Shown here piece after piece: positions 7,898 through 16,888 of a stretch of DNA of 64,000 nucleotides. The notes under the pieces were generated by a model. That model did not search any database, had not been told where the DNA came from, and worked only from the letters and a program-made list of their open reading frames with translations. Position numbers and translations under genes: made by a program. Origin of the DNA: Caulobacterales bacterium (GTDB lineage: Bacteria > Pseudomonadota > Alphaproteobacteria > Caulobacterales > Aquidulcibacteraceae); assembly GCA_017303355.1 (NCBI GenBank), contig JAFLCU010000009.1:90161-154160 (forward strand). The letters run 5' to 3'. How positions within the stretch are numbered: position 1 is the first letter of the stretch; each line of letters begins with the position of its first letter.

Positions 7898-9139
7898 ATG
7901 ACGGAAGCTTGGATCATCGACGCGTGCCGCACGCCGCGCGGCATTGGCAAGATCGGCAAGGGCGCGCTCGCCGACATTCACCCCCAGCAATTGGCTGCGT
8001 CGGTGCTGAAGGCCATTGCCGAGCGCAACAATCTGAAGACCGCCGACGTTGACGACGTGATCTGGGGCACGTCGACCCAGCGCGGCAAGCAAGGCATGGA
8101 TATGGCCCGCATGGCGTTGCTCGATGCCGGCTACGACACGCGCGCGAGCGGCGTGACATTGGATCGCTTTTGCGGCTCGGGCATCACCAGCGTGAATCTG
8201 GCGGCCGCGCAGATCATGTCGGGCATGGAGGATGTAGTCATTGCCGGCGGCACGGAGATGATGAGCTACACCGCCACACTCGCCGATCCAAAGAACCCGC
8301 AATACATGGATGCCGGCAATATGCGCCTGCGCGCGCGGCATCCACAATCGCACCAGGGCGTGTGCGCCGACGCGATCGCGACGCTGGAAGGCATTTCGCG
8401 CGAGGCGTTGGATGAATTGGCGCTGGTGAGTCAGCAGCGTGCGGACGCCGCGATCAAGGGTGGCCATTTCAAGAAGAGCGTGGTGCCGGTTTACAAGGAA
8501 GACGGCGCGCTTGCGCTCGACCACGAGGAATTCCCGCGTCCGCAGACGACAATGGAAGGCCTAGCGTCTCTGAAGCCGGCGTTCGAGGCGATGGCGGAAT
8601 TTCCGCTGGACGAAAAAGGCACGACCTTTGGCGGGCTCATTCGTCAGGTGTATCCGGAGTTGAAGATCAAGCATTTCCACCATGCCGGCAATTCGTCGGG
8701 CGTGGTGGACGGCGCGGCCGCGCTGCTGCTCACCTCGCCCGAGTACGCCAAGAAGAATGGTCTGAAGCCGCGTGCGCGCGTTGTCGCCATGGCGAACGTG
8801 GGCGACAGCCCGACCTTGATGCTGAACGCGCCGGCGCCGGCGGCGAAGAAAGTGTTGGCGAAGGCGGGGCTCACGCTTGATGATATCGATCTCTTCGAAA
8901 TCAACGAGGCGTTCTCCGTGGTGGCGGAGAAATTCATCCGCGACCTCAAGCTCGATCGCGACAAGGTCAATGTGAATGGCGGCGCGATGGCGCTGGGCCA
9001 TCCGATCGGCGCCACGGGCTCGATCCTGATCGGCACGATCGTGGATGAGCTGGAGCGCCGCGGGCTGAAGCGCGGCCTGGTGACGATGTGCGCCGCCGGC
9101 GGCATGGCGCCGGCGATTATCGTCGAGCGGATGAACTAG
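7898..9139 (+). CDS. Acetyl-CoA C-acetyltransferase (thiolase)
   Basis: A 413-residue thiolase. The start at 7898 follows a GAGGAG site with 8-base spacing; longer upstream readings lack one. All three active-site blocks are present: nucleophile Cys92 in DRFCGSGITS, His368 in ALGHPIGATGS, and Cys398 in TMCAAGGMAPA. The NEAF loop (FEINEAFSV) is also intact. It catalyses reversible condensation of two acetyl-CoA, or thiolytic cleavage of 3-ketoacyl-CoA. No beta-oxidation or polyhydroxyalkanoate genes are adjacent, so the biosynthetic and degradative roles cannot be separated. Its stop shares a CTAG with the convergent PLP decarboxylase. Confidence 0.95.
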   Translation: MTEAWIIDACRTPRGIGKIGKGALADIHPQQLAASVLKAIAERNNLKTADVDDVIWGTSTQRGKQGMDMARMALLDAGYDTRASGVTLDRFCGSGITSVNLAAAQIMSGMEDVVIAGGTEMMSYTATLADPKNPQYMDAGNMRLRARHPQSHQGVCADAIATLEGISREALDELALVSQQRADAAIKGGHFKKSVVPVYKEDGALALDHEEFPRPQTTMEGLASLKPAFEAMAEFPLDEKGTTFGGLIRQVYPELKIKHFHHAGNSSGVVDGAAALLLTSPEYAKKNGLKPRARVVAMANVGDSPTLMLNAPAPAAKKVLAKAGLTLDDIDLFEINEAFSVVAEKFIRDLKLDRDKVNVNGGAMALGHPIGATGSILIGTIVDELERRGLKRGLVTMCAAGGMAPAIIVERMN

Positions 9140-10377
9140 GAAGCGTAGCCTGCGGCCTTGCCGCCAGCGCCTTCGCCGGCGTTGGCGAGCGCTGCCTCAA
9201 GGTCGGCCAGATATTCGTGCGCGACTTCGTTGTGCTTGGGCGAAAGCATCAAGTGCAGCGCGGGCGGATCGAGCAGCGTCGCTGTGAACCAGCCGCGCTG
9301 ATACATCTGCACGTAGATCTTCATCGGATCGATTTGGTCGTGCGTGAAGGCGATGATGCCGAGTTGAGGGCGCCCGAGTACACGGAAGCCAAGCTTCTTT
9401 ACGCCGGCCTCGATCTTCTCGCGCGCGTCGGTGACTTGGCGTTGCTTCGCGCAATAGCCGTCGACGCCTAGAAAATTCATCACCGCCCAGGCAGCGGCGA
9501 TCGCGCCGCCGGGGCGCGTGCCGGCAAGGGTCGGCGTGATCATGCGGCCAAGCGGCCAGGGGCCGGCGTCGAGCGCCATGAATTCGTGCAGCTTCTGGCT
9601 TCGGAAGAACACGGTCGATGCGCCTTTGCTGGCGTAGCCATATTTGTGCAGATCGCCGGAAATGGACGAGACGCCCGCAACGGCGAAATCGAACGGCGGC
9701 AGTTCGGCGCCGTTCATGCGCACGAATGGCGCAAGATAGCCGCCGACGCATGCATCGACGTGCAGCCAAACGTTTCTACGCAGCGCCACCTCGCCGAGTG
9801 CTTCGATCGGATCGATCAGGCCAAACGGAAAACACGGCGCCGAGCCGACGATCATCAGCGTGTCGGCGTCGATCGCGGCTTCCATGGCGCCCACGTCAGC
9901 CAGGAAATCGCGCACTGGAATGCGGCGTATCTCTATGTCCATGACCATGCCGGCTTTGTCGAAGGCGGGATGGACTGTGGATGGCGTGATGATGTTGAGT
10001 TTGCCGTGCAAGCCGCGCGTCGCGCGTGCGTGATCGCGCGCGGTCTTAACGGCCATGAAAATGGAATCCGTGCCGCCGCTCGTCATGCTTCCGGCGCCGC
10101 CGGGCGGCGCGTTGAGCAGCTTGAGGCCAGCGGCCACGACCTCGCGCTCCATCCGCGCAAGGCTTGGGAAGGCGGCCGGACCTAAACCGTTTTCAGCGGA
10201 GAAAAGCGCGTAGGCCGATTTTTGAACCTGCTCGACCTCGGGGCCCGCATTGAAGATGTAGAGGCCGGTTCGGCCGTCGCGCCATTTCACGTCGCCCGCC
10301 GCCATGGCGCGCATACGCGCCTCAATGTCGGTCCAGGGCGCGCCGTGTTCGGGCAGCGCGTTTGAGCTATCGGCCAT
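9136..10377 (-). CDS. PLP-dependent decarboxylase, sphingosine-1-phosphate lyase-like
   Basis: A 413-residue fold-type I PLP enzyme of the group II decarboxylase superfamily. Visible landmarks are the phosphate-binding MTSGGTDSI (residues 98-106), the ring-stacking His136 in STVHPAFDKA, Asp208 in HVDACVGGY, and the Schiff-base lysine Lys245 in GDLHKYGYASKG. The HKYGYASKG form is closer to sphingosine-1-phosphate lyases than to glutamate decarboxylases. A GAGGAA site precedes the start. The substrate may be a phosphorylated long-chain base, which would fit a sphingolipid-making caulobacterial lineage, or an amino acid. It is convergent with the thiolase and shares the CTAG stop with it. It stands alone as a transcription unit. 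Confidence 0.88.
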   Translation of the reverse strand: MADSSNALPEHGAPWTDIEARMRAMAAGDVKWRDGRTGLYIFNAGPEVEQVQKSAYALFSAENGLGPAAFPSLARMEREVVAAGLKLLNAPPGGAGSMTSGGTDSIFMAVKTARDHARATRGLHGKLNIITPSTVHPAFDKAGMVMDIEIRRIPVRDFLADVGAMEAAIDADTLMIVGSAPCFPFGLIDPIEALGEVALRRNVWLHVDACVGGYLAPFVRMNGAELPPFDFAVAGVSSISGDLHKYGYASKGASTVFFRSQKLHEFMALDAGPWPLGRMITPTLAGTRPGGAIAAAWAVMNFLGVDGYCAKQRQVTDAREKIEAGVKKLGFRVLGRPQLGIIAFTHDQIDPMKIYVQMYQRGWFTATLLDPPALHLMLSPKHNEVAHEYLADLEAALANAGEGAGGKAAGYAS

Positions 10378-10526
10378 CGGCGTTCCTCGTTGATACTTTC
10401 AGCAGGATAGACCCTTCCAGTGCTGAGCGCTAAGTGTGCCGCAGGTCACATTCAAACGGTCTGGGCCGGCCTAGGTTCTTTTCATGGCCGGCGGGGAGTT
10501 CGCCGGGCCGAGGAAGGAAGACCCCA

Positions 10527-10661
10527 ATGACCACCGCGATCACCCAAGTTGCCCACGACGCCCGCCACAGCCTGCAATCGGCCGCGGTTTTCACGCTCTG
10601 CTTCGGCGCTTCAATGGTGTTGCCGCTGGCTTTGGCCTTCTTTGGCTTCCAAGCGCTTTAA
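10527..10661 (+). CDS. Small single-span membrane protein (44 aa)
   Basis: A 44-codon frame from ATG 10527 to TAA 10661. It follows a strong purine-rich site (AGGAAGGAAG) at correct spacing, the main reason to believe it. The first half is polar (MTTAITQVAHDARHSLQS). The second half is one hydrophobic helix (VFTLCFGASMVLPLALAFFG). No family is recognised. It is divergent from the PLP decarboxylase and 46 bases ahead of the secreted CotH-like protein, so it could be cotranscribed with that gene. The coding call is moderately secure; function unknown. Confidence 0.55.
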   Translation: MTTAITQVAHDARHSLQSAAVFTLCFGASMVLPLALAFFGFQAL

Positions 10662-10707
10662 ACTGCCGTAAGCTGCCATTTGAGGGCGAATGGGCGGAGC
10701 AGGGCAC

Positions 10708-11778
10708 ATGGCGCGGGCGCTAAGAGCAAAAATCGTCGGTCTCTTCCTCACCACGATACTTGCCGCGTCACCTGCCGCTGCTCAGCAAAATCCGCCTCGA
10801 CTGTTCTCCGACGATTCCGAGGTGCAGCTCCTGATCGAAGCGCCGATGCAGGAGCTTGTGCGCAACGCGGCGCGCAGCACGGACCCCTATCCCGCCGCGA
10901 TTACGATGCAGGGCGAAAACGCACAGCGCTACGATCTGCAGCTCTCGGCGCGCGGCTTCTCGCGGCGCACACGCGGCATTTGCGCGTTTCCACCGCTTCG
11001 CCTGGATTTTGATCAAAGCGCGATGCGCGGCACGGTGTGGCGCGGCCAAAACAAGCTGAAACTGGTGACGCGCTGCCGGGGCGGCGATCAATATGAGCAG
11101 CTCATCGTGCTCGAATATGTCGCCTATCGTATGTACAACGCGGTGACGCCAGTGAGCTTTCGCGTGCGGCCCGCGCGCGTGACCTATCGCGATACGAGCG
11201 GGCGGCGGCGTGAAGAAACCCAATTCAATTTCCTGATCGAAGACGTGTCGGACATGGCGCGCCGCAATGACCGCCGCGATATTGAGGTCGGGCCGGCCGA
11301 GGTGAGTTCAACGCAACTCGATCCAACATCGGCCGCGACGCTCGGCATGTTCCAGTTCATGATCGGCAATCTGGATTGGGACATGGTGCGCGGGCCGGAG
11401 CACGAAGACGGTTGTTGCCACAACACGAAGCTGATCGCCGCGACCGCGGACTCGCGGGAAATGCTGGTTTCCGTGCCATATGATTTTGACATGTCGGGTT
11501 TCGTGAATGCACCATATGCGATCCCCCCGCAGGGGCTGCCGGTCGCGAATGTGCGCACGCGTTATTATCGCGGCCTCTGCCGTTACAACGAGCATGCGCC
11601 GGCCGCCGCCCAATTGTTCCGCGAGCGCCGCGAAGCGATCTTCGCGGTGATCGATGGCGAGCAGCGTCTCACTGACGGTCAGCGGCGGAGCGCGCGGCGC
11701 TATATCGAGGATTTCTTCGAAGTGATCGATGATCCGGGCCGGTTTCAGAACCAAGTCATCGAGCGCTGCCGGCGTTAG
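10708..11778 (+). CDS. Secreted hypothetical protein with CotH-like features
   Basis: A 356-residue protein with an N-terminal signal peptide (MARALRAKIVGLFLTTILA, cleavage after SPAAAQ). An in-frame ATG at 10690 would add six residues; 10708 gives a cleaner signal peptide and follows a GGAGCAGGG site. The mature part runs LQLSARGFSRRTR, PPLRLDF, NKLKLVTRC, EYVAYRMYN and FNFLIEDV. That order resembles the spore-coat-kinase CotH fold found in many secreted bacterial proteins. Later segments MFQFMIGNLDWD, HNTKL and VPYDFDMSG may hold the catalytic Asn and Asp. The match is from memory of motif order, not a search. It converges on the metallophosphoesterase with a four-base TTAG overlap. Confidence 0.6.
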   Translation: MARALRAKIVGLFLTTILAASPAAAQQNPPRLFSDDSEVQLLIEAPMQELVRNAARSTDPYPAAITMQGENAQRYDLQLSARGFSRRTRGICAFPPLRLDFDQSAMRGTVWRGQNKLKLVTRCRGGDQYEQLIVLEYVAYRMYNAVTPVSFRVRPARVTYRDTSGRRREETQFNFLIEDVSDMARRNDRRDIEVGPAEVSSTQLDPTSAATLGMFQFMIGNLDWDMVRGPEHEDGCCHNTKLIAATADSREMLVSVPYDFDMSGFVNAPYAIPPQGLPVANVRTRYYRGLCRYNEHAPAAAQLFRERREAIFAVIDGEQRLTDGQRRSARRYIEDFFEVIDDPGRFQNQVIERCRR

Positions 11779-12935
11779 GGGGCCGTCGTTGCGGCTTGGC
11801 TTTCGGCGCCTGACCTGCAGGCGGCGAGTGTCGGCTGCACGGGACTGGATGAGCCATCGATGGCGACGATCCGCGCGAGATATTCGCAGGTCTGCGCGTG
11901 GGTCGCGGCGATCAGCGGCACACGTTGGCCGCGATGCACGGTGGTGAGCGCGCCGTTCTCGATGATGAGGAACGCGTGCGGGTCGGGGCTGTTTGGACGC
12001 TGTGCAATGTCGGTGATGATCACGCGGCCGTCGAAGCGCGGCAGCACGGTCGCGGCGCGCTTTGTGTGGCCGACAATGATGCGCGACACACCATGGCGCC
12101 CGAGCAATGCGTCAAGATGCGGCGTTTCCTGGGCTTCGTCATTCAGCGAGAGGCCACGATACCAAAGCGGGCCTTGCTGGGCCGTGAGGATATCTGCGAA
12201 CGCCGGGTCGGGCTGGCCGCTCAACGCGTCGCGCACGGCCTCGTTCATGGCGTCGCGTTCGGCCGGCAGATAGGCCGGGCCAATGCCCGCGTGCAGGAAG
12301 AGCAGATCATTGATGCGGATGACGGATTCATGGGTTGCGATCCAGCGGCCGTAAGCGCCGGTGGGCGCCCAAGCTTGGCGATGCTCCACGTAGCCCAGCG
12401 GATGCTCGCTCTCCCATTGGGCGCGGAATGCGTCGTCGAAAACCGGAACGCCGCTGGGCGGCGGATTTTGGCGCAGGTGCGCTTGGGTTTGACGATAAAA
12501 AGCCGTGCGGCGCCGTGCTGACCGGCGATCGGCGAAGGCGGCGTATTCGCCTGGGTGCACGTAGCGCAGGTCGCCTTCGACATTCATCGCTTCGTGATTG
12601 CCGATCAGTGCGTGCACATGGCCGTCGGCGCGCAGCGCTTGCGGCTCCAGGCGCATCAGGTGATCCATGATCATGCGGCTGTTGGGGCCGCGATCGGGAA
12701 TGTCGCCTAGTTGCACCAGATGGGTTTGCCCGCCAGCCCAATCGCCGTCCGCGTCGATCAGCTGAGCTTGGCGCAGCATGTCGACGAATTTTTCGTAATC
12801 GCCCTCGAGGTCACCAATGACGACGATGCGCTCGATGTTGTCCCAGGCGGATTGTTCCGCGCGCGCGGCTGGCGCGGTGACGAGGAGCGCTAGAGCGAAG
12901 ATCAGGGCCGAGAGGATGCGCATGGAGAATTTCAC
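11775..12935 (-). CDS. Secreted metallophosphoesterase (calcineurin-like)
   Basis: A 386-residue protein with a signal peptide (MRILSALIFALALLVTAPAA; the first Met lies four residues earlier and overlaps the preceding stop as ATGA). All blocks of the binuclear metallophosphatase fold are visible: GDLEGDYEKF, LGDIPDRG, GNHEAMN, a HAGIG loop and VGHTKR. The layout matches Shewanella-like protein phosphatases, which are often periplasmic in bacteria. It probably removes phosphate from a protein or small molecule outside the inner membrane. It is last in a leftward trio after the DUF4956 membrane protein and the beta-propeller lipoprotein. Confidence 0.88.
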   Translation of the reverse strand: MKFSMRILSALIFALALLVTAPAARAEQSAWDNIERIVVIGDLEGDYEKFVDMLRQAQLIDADGDWAGGQTHLVQLGDIPDRGPNSRMIMDHLMRLEPQALRADGHVHALIGNHEAMNVEGDLRYVHPGEYAAFADRRSARRRTAFYRQTQAHLRQNPPPSGVPVFDDAFRAQWESEHPLGYVEHRQAWAPTGAYGRWIATHESVIRINDLLFLHAGIGPAYLPAERDAMNEAVRDALSGQPDPAFADILTAQQGPLWYRGLSLNDEAQETPHLDALLGRHGVSRIIVGHTKRAATVLPRFDGRVIITDIAQRPNSPDPHAFLIIENGALTTVHRGQRVPLIAATHAQTCEYLARIVAIDGSSSPVQPTLAACRSGAESQAATTAP

Positions 12936-13786
12936 CGTCGCGGGTAGCGGCTAAGCAGGGCGCGGCCGCGTGCGCGCCCGCCTTCGTCGCTGATGACAAG
13001 CGCGCCGCCGGGCAGGACGGCGACGCCTTCGGCTTGGTTGTGAACGGGCGCCAAGGCGCGCGCGGTGATCAGCTCTCCATCGGGCGATAACTCGGCCAGC
13101 GCGCCGTTATCCGCCGACAGCATCAGCAGGCGACCTGTGCGCGTGTCGAAGTCCAAGGACGAAGGCCGGAAGCGGCGCACGCCAGCGGCGGCGGCCACAT
13201 CGCGCTCCGGCAGGGTTCGCCAAAGCGTTGCGGGGCCGCCTTCGCGCCATGCATAAAGGGCGATCACATCGCGCATGTCGCGAGCTTGGTTTTGCTTGCA
13301 GGCAAGAATGAGGCTTTGTTCGGAAGCGAGATAGGCCAGCCCTTCGATTTCGCACGTATCGGCAAGGCTGGCGTCGAACGCTTCGAATTCAACGCGTTGG
13401 CCAGCTTCGCCTTCACGGAAACGGAAGAGCGCGCCTTGGCTCGTCGTCATCCAGAAATCGCCCGTCGGGGTGATGGCGAGCCCCTCGAAATCGCCCGTGA
13501 GCGGCGCGCCGACGGCGAATGTCTTCATCAAGCCGCCCTGATCGGCGTCCAACTCATAAATCAACGCGTGTTCATCATCGACTGCGAACAATCGCCCATT
13601 CGGCGCGACGGCGAGTGCGGAAATTTCCCGTAAGCCGTCAGGCAAGAACCAGCGTTGGTCGGGCGCGCTCGCGAAGAGGGAGTTCGATGAGGTATGCGCG
13701 CTTGCGGGGATCGCAGGCGTTGGTCCGCACGCGCCGATGTAGAATGCGCCTGCGATCAGGAGCGCCTTAATCATCGTCCTCATCAT
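12932..13786 (-). CDS. SdiA-regulated-like beta-propeller lipoprotein
   Basis: About 284 residues. The N-terminus MMRTMIKALLIAGAFYIGAC ends in a lipobox-like IGAC, so the protein is probably lipid-anchored. Start choice is uncertain: in-frame ATGs lie at 13807, 13786, 13783 and 13774, all inside the upstream gene, none with a good ribosome site. The mature part contains repeated propeller blades (ISALAVAPNGRLFAVDDEHA, FEGLAITPTGDFWM, IEGLAYLASEQSLILACK, AEGVAVLPGGALVISDEGG). This pattern resembles the SdiA-regulated or esterase-like phytase propeller families. A phosphoester substrate would suit its metallophosphoesterase neighbour, but that is inference. Confidence 0.72.
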   Translation of the reverse strand: MMRTMIKALLIAGAFYIGACGPTPAIPASAHTSSNSLFASAPDQRWFLPDGLREISALAVAPNGRLFAVDDEHALIYELDADQGGLMKTFAVGAPLTGDFEGLAITPTGDFWMTTSQGALFRFREGEAGQRVEFEAFDASLADTCEIEGLAYLASEQSLILACKQNQARDMRDVIALYAWREGGPATLWRTLPERDVAAAAGVRRFRPSSLDFDTRTGRLLMLSADNGALAELSPDGELITARALAPVHNQAEGVAVLPGGALVISDEGGRARGRALLSRYPRR

Positions 13787-14513
13787 CGTCGCGTCGTTTG
13801 CTTTCATGGTGCTTCTTTATGTCTTCCTCGTGCGACATCCATTCGCGCGAGAACATTTGCTTGCCGGTTGTCTCCGCGCCGAACTCGGTGGCCCACAGGC
13901 CAAGCACCGTATAATTGAAAAAGATGGAAATGATGGCGGCGACCTCCACGGCGTTGACGCCGCAAGCGACGCCCACCGCGATCGCCGTGAAGAGGTAGGT
14001 CGTCTCGGCGCTGTCCTTCAGCGTGTGACGGAATCGCACGCCCGCGACGATGCCCGCCAGGCTGAACGCAAGCGCCAAGCTGTTGTGCACGACGTGAACG
14101 ATGCCGGTGACAATCAAGGGTAGTACGAGAATCGTTTGGATAAACGATTGGCTGACGTCTTTGCGCCGGCGCGCGCCCATGCAGATCCAGGTGACAGGCA
14201 GCATCAGGATGAAAGAGGCGATGATCGCGAGCGCCAGCCGGACGCCCTCCGCGAGCGTCGATTGCGCCGGCTGCAGGGCCTGCACCGCTTGCTGTGGTTC
14301 GAAGGTTGATTGCCCGATCGCGCCAAAGCTCGCCGCGCCGCCGACCGGCAGCACCTCGATCAATGGCGGATAGACACGCAGCATTGCGCCAGCCGCGGCG
14401 GCCACCGCCACGTAATAGGCGGTGATATACAGATAGGGTTTCAAGAGTTTGGGCAGCCCGGGCGCGCGCGCCTCGGGCTGTTGAGCTTTTGGGTCGTTTG
14501 CCGCGTCGCTCAT
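13767..14513 (-). CDS. DUF4956 integral membrane protein
   Basis: A 248-residue membrane protein with four or five hydrophobic helices, a conserved core VLPLIVTGIVHVVHNSLALA, and AGVRFRHTLKDSAETTYLF matching the DUF4956 family. The C-terminus is a charged tail ending in DDDEDDD, whose codons overlap the next gene. In other bacteria DUF4956 genes commonly sit beside VTC polyphosphate polymerase and CotH genes. Here a CotH-like gene is close by, but no VTC domain is seen in the window. It heads the leftward trio with the propeller lipoprotein and metallophosphoesterase. Function is unknown. Confidence 0.82.
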   Translation of the reverse strand: MSDAANDPKAQQPEARAPGLPKLLKPYLYITAYYVAVAAAAGAMLRVYPPLIEVLPVGGAASFGAIGQSTFEPQQAVQALQPAQSTLAEGVRLALAIIASFILMLPVTWICMGARRRKDVSQSFIQTILVLPLIVTGIVHVVHNSLALAFSLAGIVAGVRFRHTLKDSAETTYLFTAIAVGVACGVNAVEVAAIISIFFNYTVLGLWATEFGAETTGKQMFSREWMSHEEDIKKHHESKRRDDDEDDD

Positions 14514-14578
14514 GCCGCCTCCAGGCAGCGGAGCTTAGCGGCTTGGATGGGCCTGGTCTGCTCTTTTCGCGTCCGGGA

Positions 14579-15253
14579 TCATGCGGCTTGGAGCAATTCC
14601 AGGGCGCAGCGGTCGCGGACGACGACGTGGCGCGAGCTAGGCAGATCGATCGCATGATCGCGTTCCATCTGCGTGAAGGCGCGCGAGACTGTTTCGATCG
14701 TCAGGGCGAGGTAGTCGGCGATATCGGCGCGCGACATCGGTAGATCGATTTCCGGCCGCTGCGCGAAGCGATCGGCAAGCTGCAGCAGGAAGGCGGCCAC
14801 GCGCTCGCCGGCCCCTTTACGACCCAGCGTCAGCGCATGCTCCTGAGCGTTCGCCAATTCCTTGGACATCAGGCGCAGCAGGGCGTGCGCGGCGCCGACA
14901 TCTTGGGCGGTGGCTTGATCGATAAGCGAGCGGCGGACCATCGAGACCTCGGCGTCGCCAACGGCCTCGGCCGAGAGCGTGTGCGCGGCGCCCGGTTCCA
15001 GGCCGAAGACGTCGCCCGGAAGGTGAAACGCGAGAATTTGGCGGCGGCCGTCGGCGCCGAAGCGAATGGTGCGCACCGCGCCGGAGACGACGCGATAGAC
15101 GTATTCCGCCTTTTCGCCTTCGCCGAAAATCTCTTCGTTCCGCTGGAAGCGCATGCGCGTGCCCTGCAGCACCACGCCTTGACCCAGGGCGATCGCGTCG
15201 GAGACGCGGTGATGCAATGGGCCGCCAGCCGTTTCGATGCCGATCTCACGCAT
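14579..15253 (-). CDS. fixK: FixK-like Crp/Fnr family transcription regulator
   Basis: A 224-residue regulator with an N-terminal cyclic-nucleotide-binding-like domain (about residues 30-130) and a C-terminal winged helix. The recognition helix reads LTIETVSRAF, with Glu187, Ser190 and Arg191 at the FNR base-contact positions that read TTGAT...ATCAA half sites. No N-terminal iron-sulfur cysteine cluster is present, so it is FixK-like rather than an oxygen-sensing FNR. A GGAGGA site precedes the start. It diverges from fixL, the usual arrangement where FixJ activates fixK. Its likely targets include ccoN, which has a matching box upstream. Confidence 0.85.
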   Translation of the reverse strand: MREIGIETAGGPLHHRVSDAIALGQGVVLQGTRMRFQRNEEIFGEGEKAEYVYRVVSGAVRTIRFGADGRRQILAFHLPGDVFGLEPGAAHTLSAEAVGDAEVSMVRRSLIDQATAQDVGAAHALLRLMSKELANAQEHALTLGRKGAGERVAAFLLQLADRFAQRPEIDLPMSRADIADYLALTIETVSRAFTQMERDHAIDLPSSRHVVVRDRCALELLQAA

Positions 15254-15397
15254 GGGTTCGTCCTCCGTTGATCGAAGGGCTACGCGCTTTCGCGAGGGCG
15301 AAAAATTCGGGGCGAGCGCTTAAGGGAAAACCCCTAGGCCGGAGGGTCTATCGAGACCCGCCTTGGCCGACCGGCTTGAGGCGGAGTAAGAGGAGCC

Positions 15398-16888
15398 ATG
15401 CAATTGACCGGCGTTCTCAGGAACTTACGGGCGGCGCTTCGCGCGCGCCAGCCCGGCGCCGTGTTCGGCGCGGTCGCGGCGCTTTGCGGCTTGGCCGCGC
15501 TCGTAGCCCTGGTCGTGCGGGCCTTCGCCCCGGACGTGAGTGCGTTTCTTTTTCTAGCCCTGGTGGTGTTCACCAGCGCGCTGTTCGCCGGCTTGATGCC
15601 GAGCTTGTTCGCGACCGCATTGGGCTTTGTGCTGGGCGCTTGGCTTGAGGGGAGCGTCAGCAGCAGCGCTTTTGTGTTTGCGGTGCTGGGCGCCGGCGTG
15701 AGCAGTGCTGGCGATTGGTATTTCCGCAACCGGATGCTGGGCGACCGGACCTCGCGGGTGCTGGCGGAGCGCGAGGCGCATTTGCGTTCGATCTACGACA
15801 CGGCGCCCGATGCGCTGATCGTCATCGATGAACGCGGCATCGTGCAATCGTTCAGCGCCGCGGCGGAAAGGGTGTTTGGGTGGACGGCCTCGGAAGTCCT
15901 GGGGCGTAACGTCAGGATGCTGATGCCGCAGCCCTATCGCGCCGATCACGATGGCTATATCGGCCATTATCTCGGCACCGGCGAGCGCCGGATTATCGGT
16001 ATCGGCCGCATCGTCGTGGGCGAGCGCAAGGACGGTTCGACATTTCCGATGGAATTGGCTGTCGGCGAGGTGAGATCCGAGCGCGGGCGCGTGTTCACCG
16101 GCTTCGTGCGCGATCTCACCGAGCGCCAACGCACCGAAACGCGGCTCCAGGAATTGCAGGCCGAACTTGTACACATGTCGCGGCTTACCGCGATGGGCGA
16201 AATGGCCTCCGCGCTGGCGCACGAGCTCAACCAGCCATTGAGCGCCGTGAACAATTACATGAGTGGCGCGCGGCGGCTGTTGGAACGCTCGCCTCATGCC
16301 GAGCCCCGTGTTCAGGAGGCGTTGGACAAGGCCTCCGAGCAGGCGCTGCGCGCGGGCGAGATTATTCGTCGCCTGCGTGATTTCCTGGCGCGCGGCGAGG
16401 GCGAACGACAGGTGCTTTCGCTGCCAAAACTGGTACAGGAAGCGTGTGCGCTGGCGCTTGTCGGCGCCAAGGAGCACGGCGTGCGCGTGCGCTATAGTTT
16501 TGATCCGCGCATTGATTTGGTCATTGTGGATCGCGTGCCGATCCAGCAGGTGATCATCAATCTTGTGCGCAATGGTCTGGATGCGATGCAGGATCAGCCC
16601 CGCCGTGAATTGTTGGTAGCGACCGCGTCGGCCGATGATGATGGATTGGCGCTGATCAGCGTCAGCGACACCGGCCCAGGCATTGATCCGAGCGCCGTCG
16701 CCAAGCTATTTCAGCCGTTCGTGACGACAAAGGCGACCGGCATGGGTGTGGGCCTTTCCATTTCACGCACCATCGTTGAAGCACATGGTGGCCGCATCTG
16801 GACCGAGCCGAACGCAGACGGCGGCGCCACGTTCAAATTTACCGTGCGACTTGCGCGCGACGAAGAGGTCGAGCCGAAAGATGAGTGA
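15398..16888 (+). CDS. fixL: Oxygen sensor histidine kinase FixL
   Basis: A 496-residue membrane kinase. Residues 20-105 hold about three or four hydrophobic helices. A haem PAS domain follows at about 125-240, with proximal haem ligand His184 in [10 protein letters not shown] and Arg204 in [10 protein letters not shown], the residue that senses bound oxygen in known FixL proteins. The kinase core has the H-box [12 protein letters not shown] (phospho-acceptor His275), N-box [10 protein letters not shown], and G-boxes DTGPGID and GMGVGLS. In low oxygen it should autophosphorylate and pass phosphate to FixJ. The start follows AAGAGGAG. Its stop overlaps fixJ by eight bases, and it diverges from the fixK-like gene. 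Confidence 0.95.
   Translation: MQLTGVLRNLRAALRARQPGAVFGAVAALCGLAALVALVVRAFAPDVSAFLFLALVVFTSALFAGLMPSLFATALGFVLGAWLEGSVSSSAFVFAVLGAGVSSAGDWYFRNRMLGDRTSRVLAEREAHLRSIYDTAPDALIVIDERGIVQSFSAAAERVFGWTASEVLGRNVRMLMPQPYRADHDGYIGHYLGTGERRIIGIGRIVVGERKDGSTFPMELAVGEVRSERGRVFTGFVRDLTERQRTETRLQELQAELVHMSRLTAMGEMASALAHELNQPLSAVNNYMSGARRLLERSPHAEPRVQEALDKASEQALRAGEIIRRLRDFLARGEGERQVLSLPKLVQEACALALVGAKEHGVRVRYSFDPRIDLVIVDRVPIQQVIINLVRNGLDAMQDQPRRELLVATASADDDGLALISVSDTGPGIDPSAVAKLFQPFVTTKATGMGVGLSISRTIVEAHGGRIWTEPNADGGATFKFTVRLARDEEVEPKDE

Noticed and set aside
7412..8524. A 370-codon minus-strand open frame covering the noncoding stretch and part of the thiolase
   Set aside because: Its half within the thiolase is a shadow, and the rest shows no protein character or ribosome site.
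13674..14513. Presence of a VTC polyphosphate polymerase next to DUF4956
   Set aside because: No VTC-like sequence was found on either side; the neighbours are a Crp/Fnr regulator and a propeller lipoprotein.
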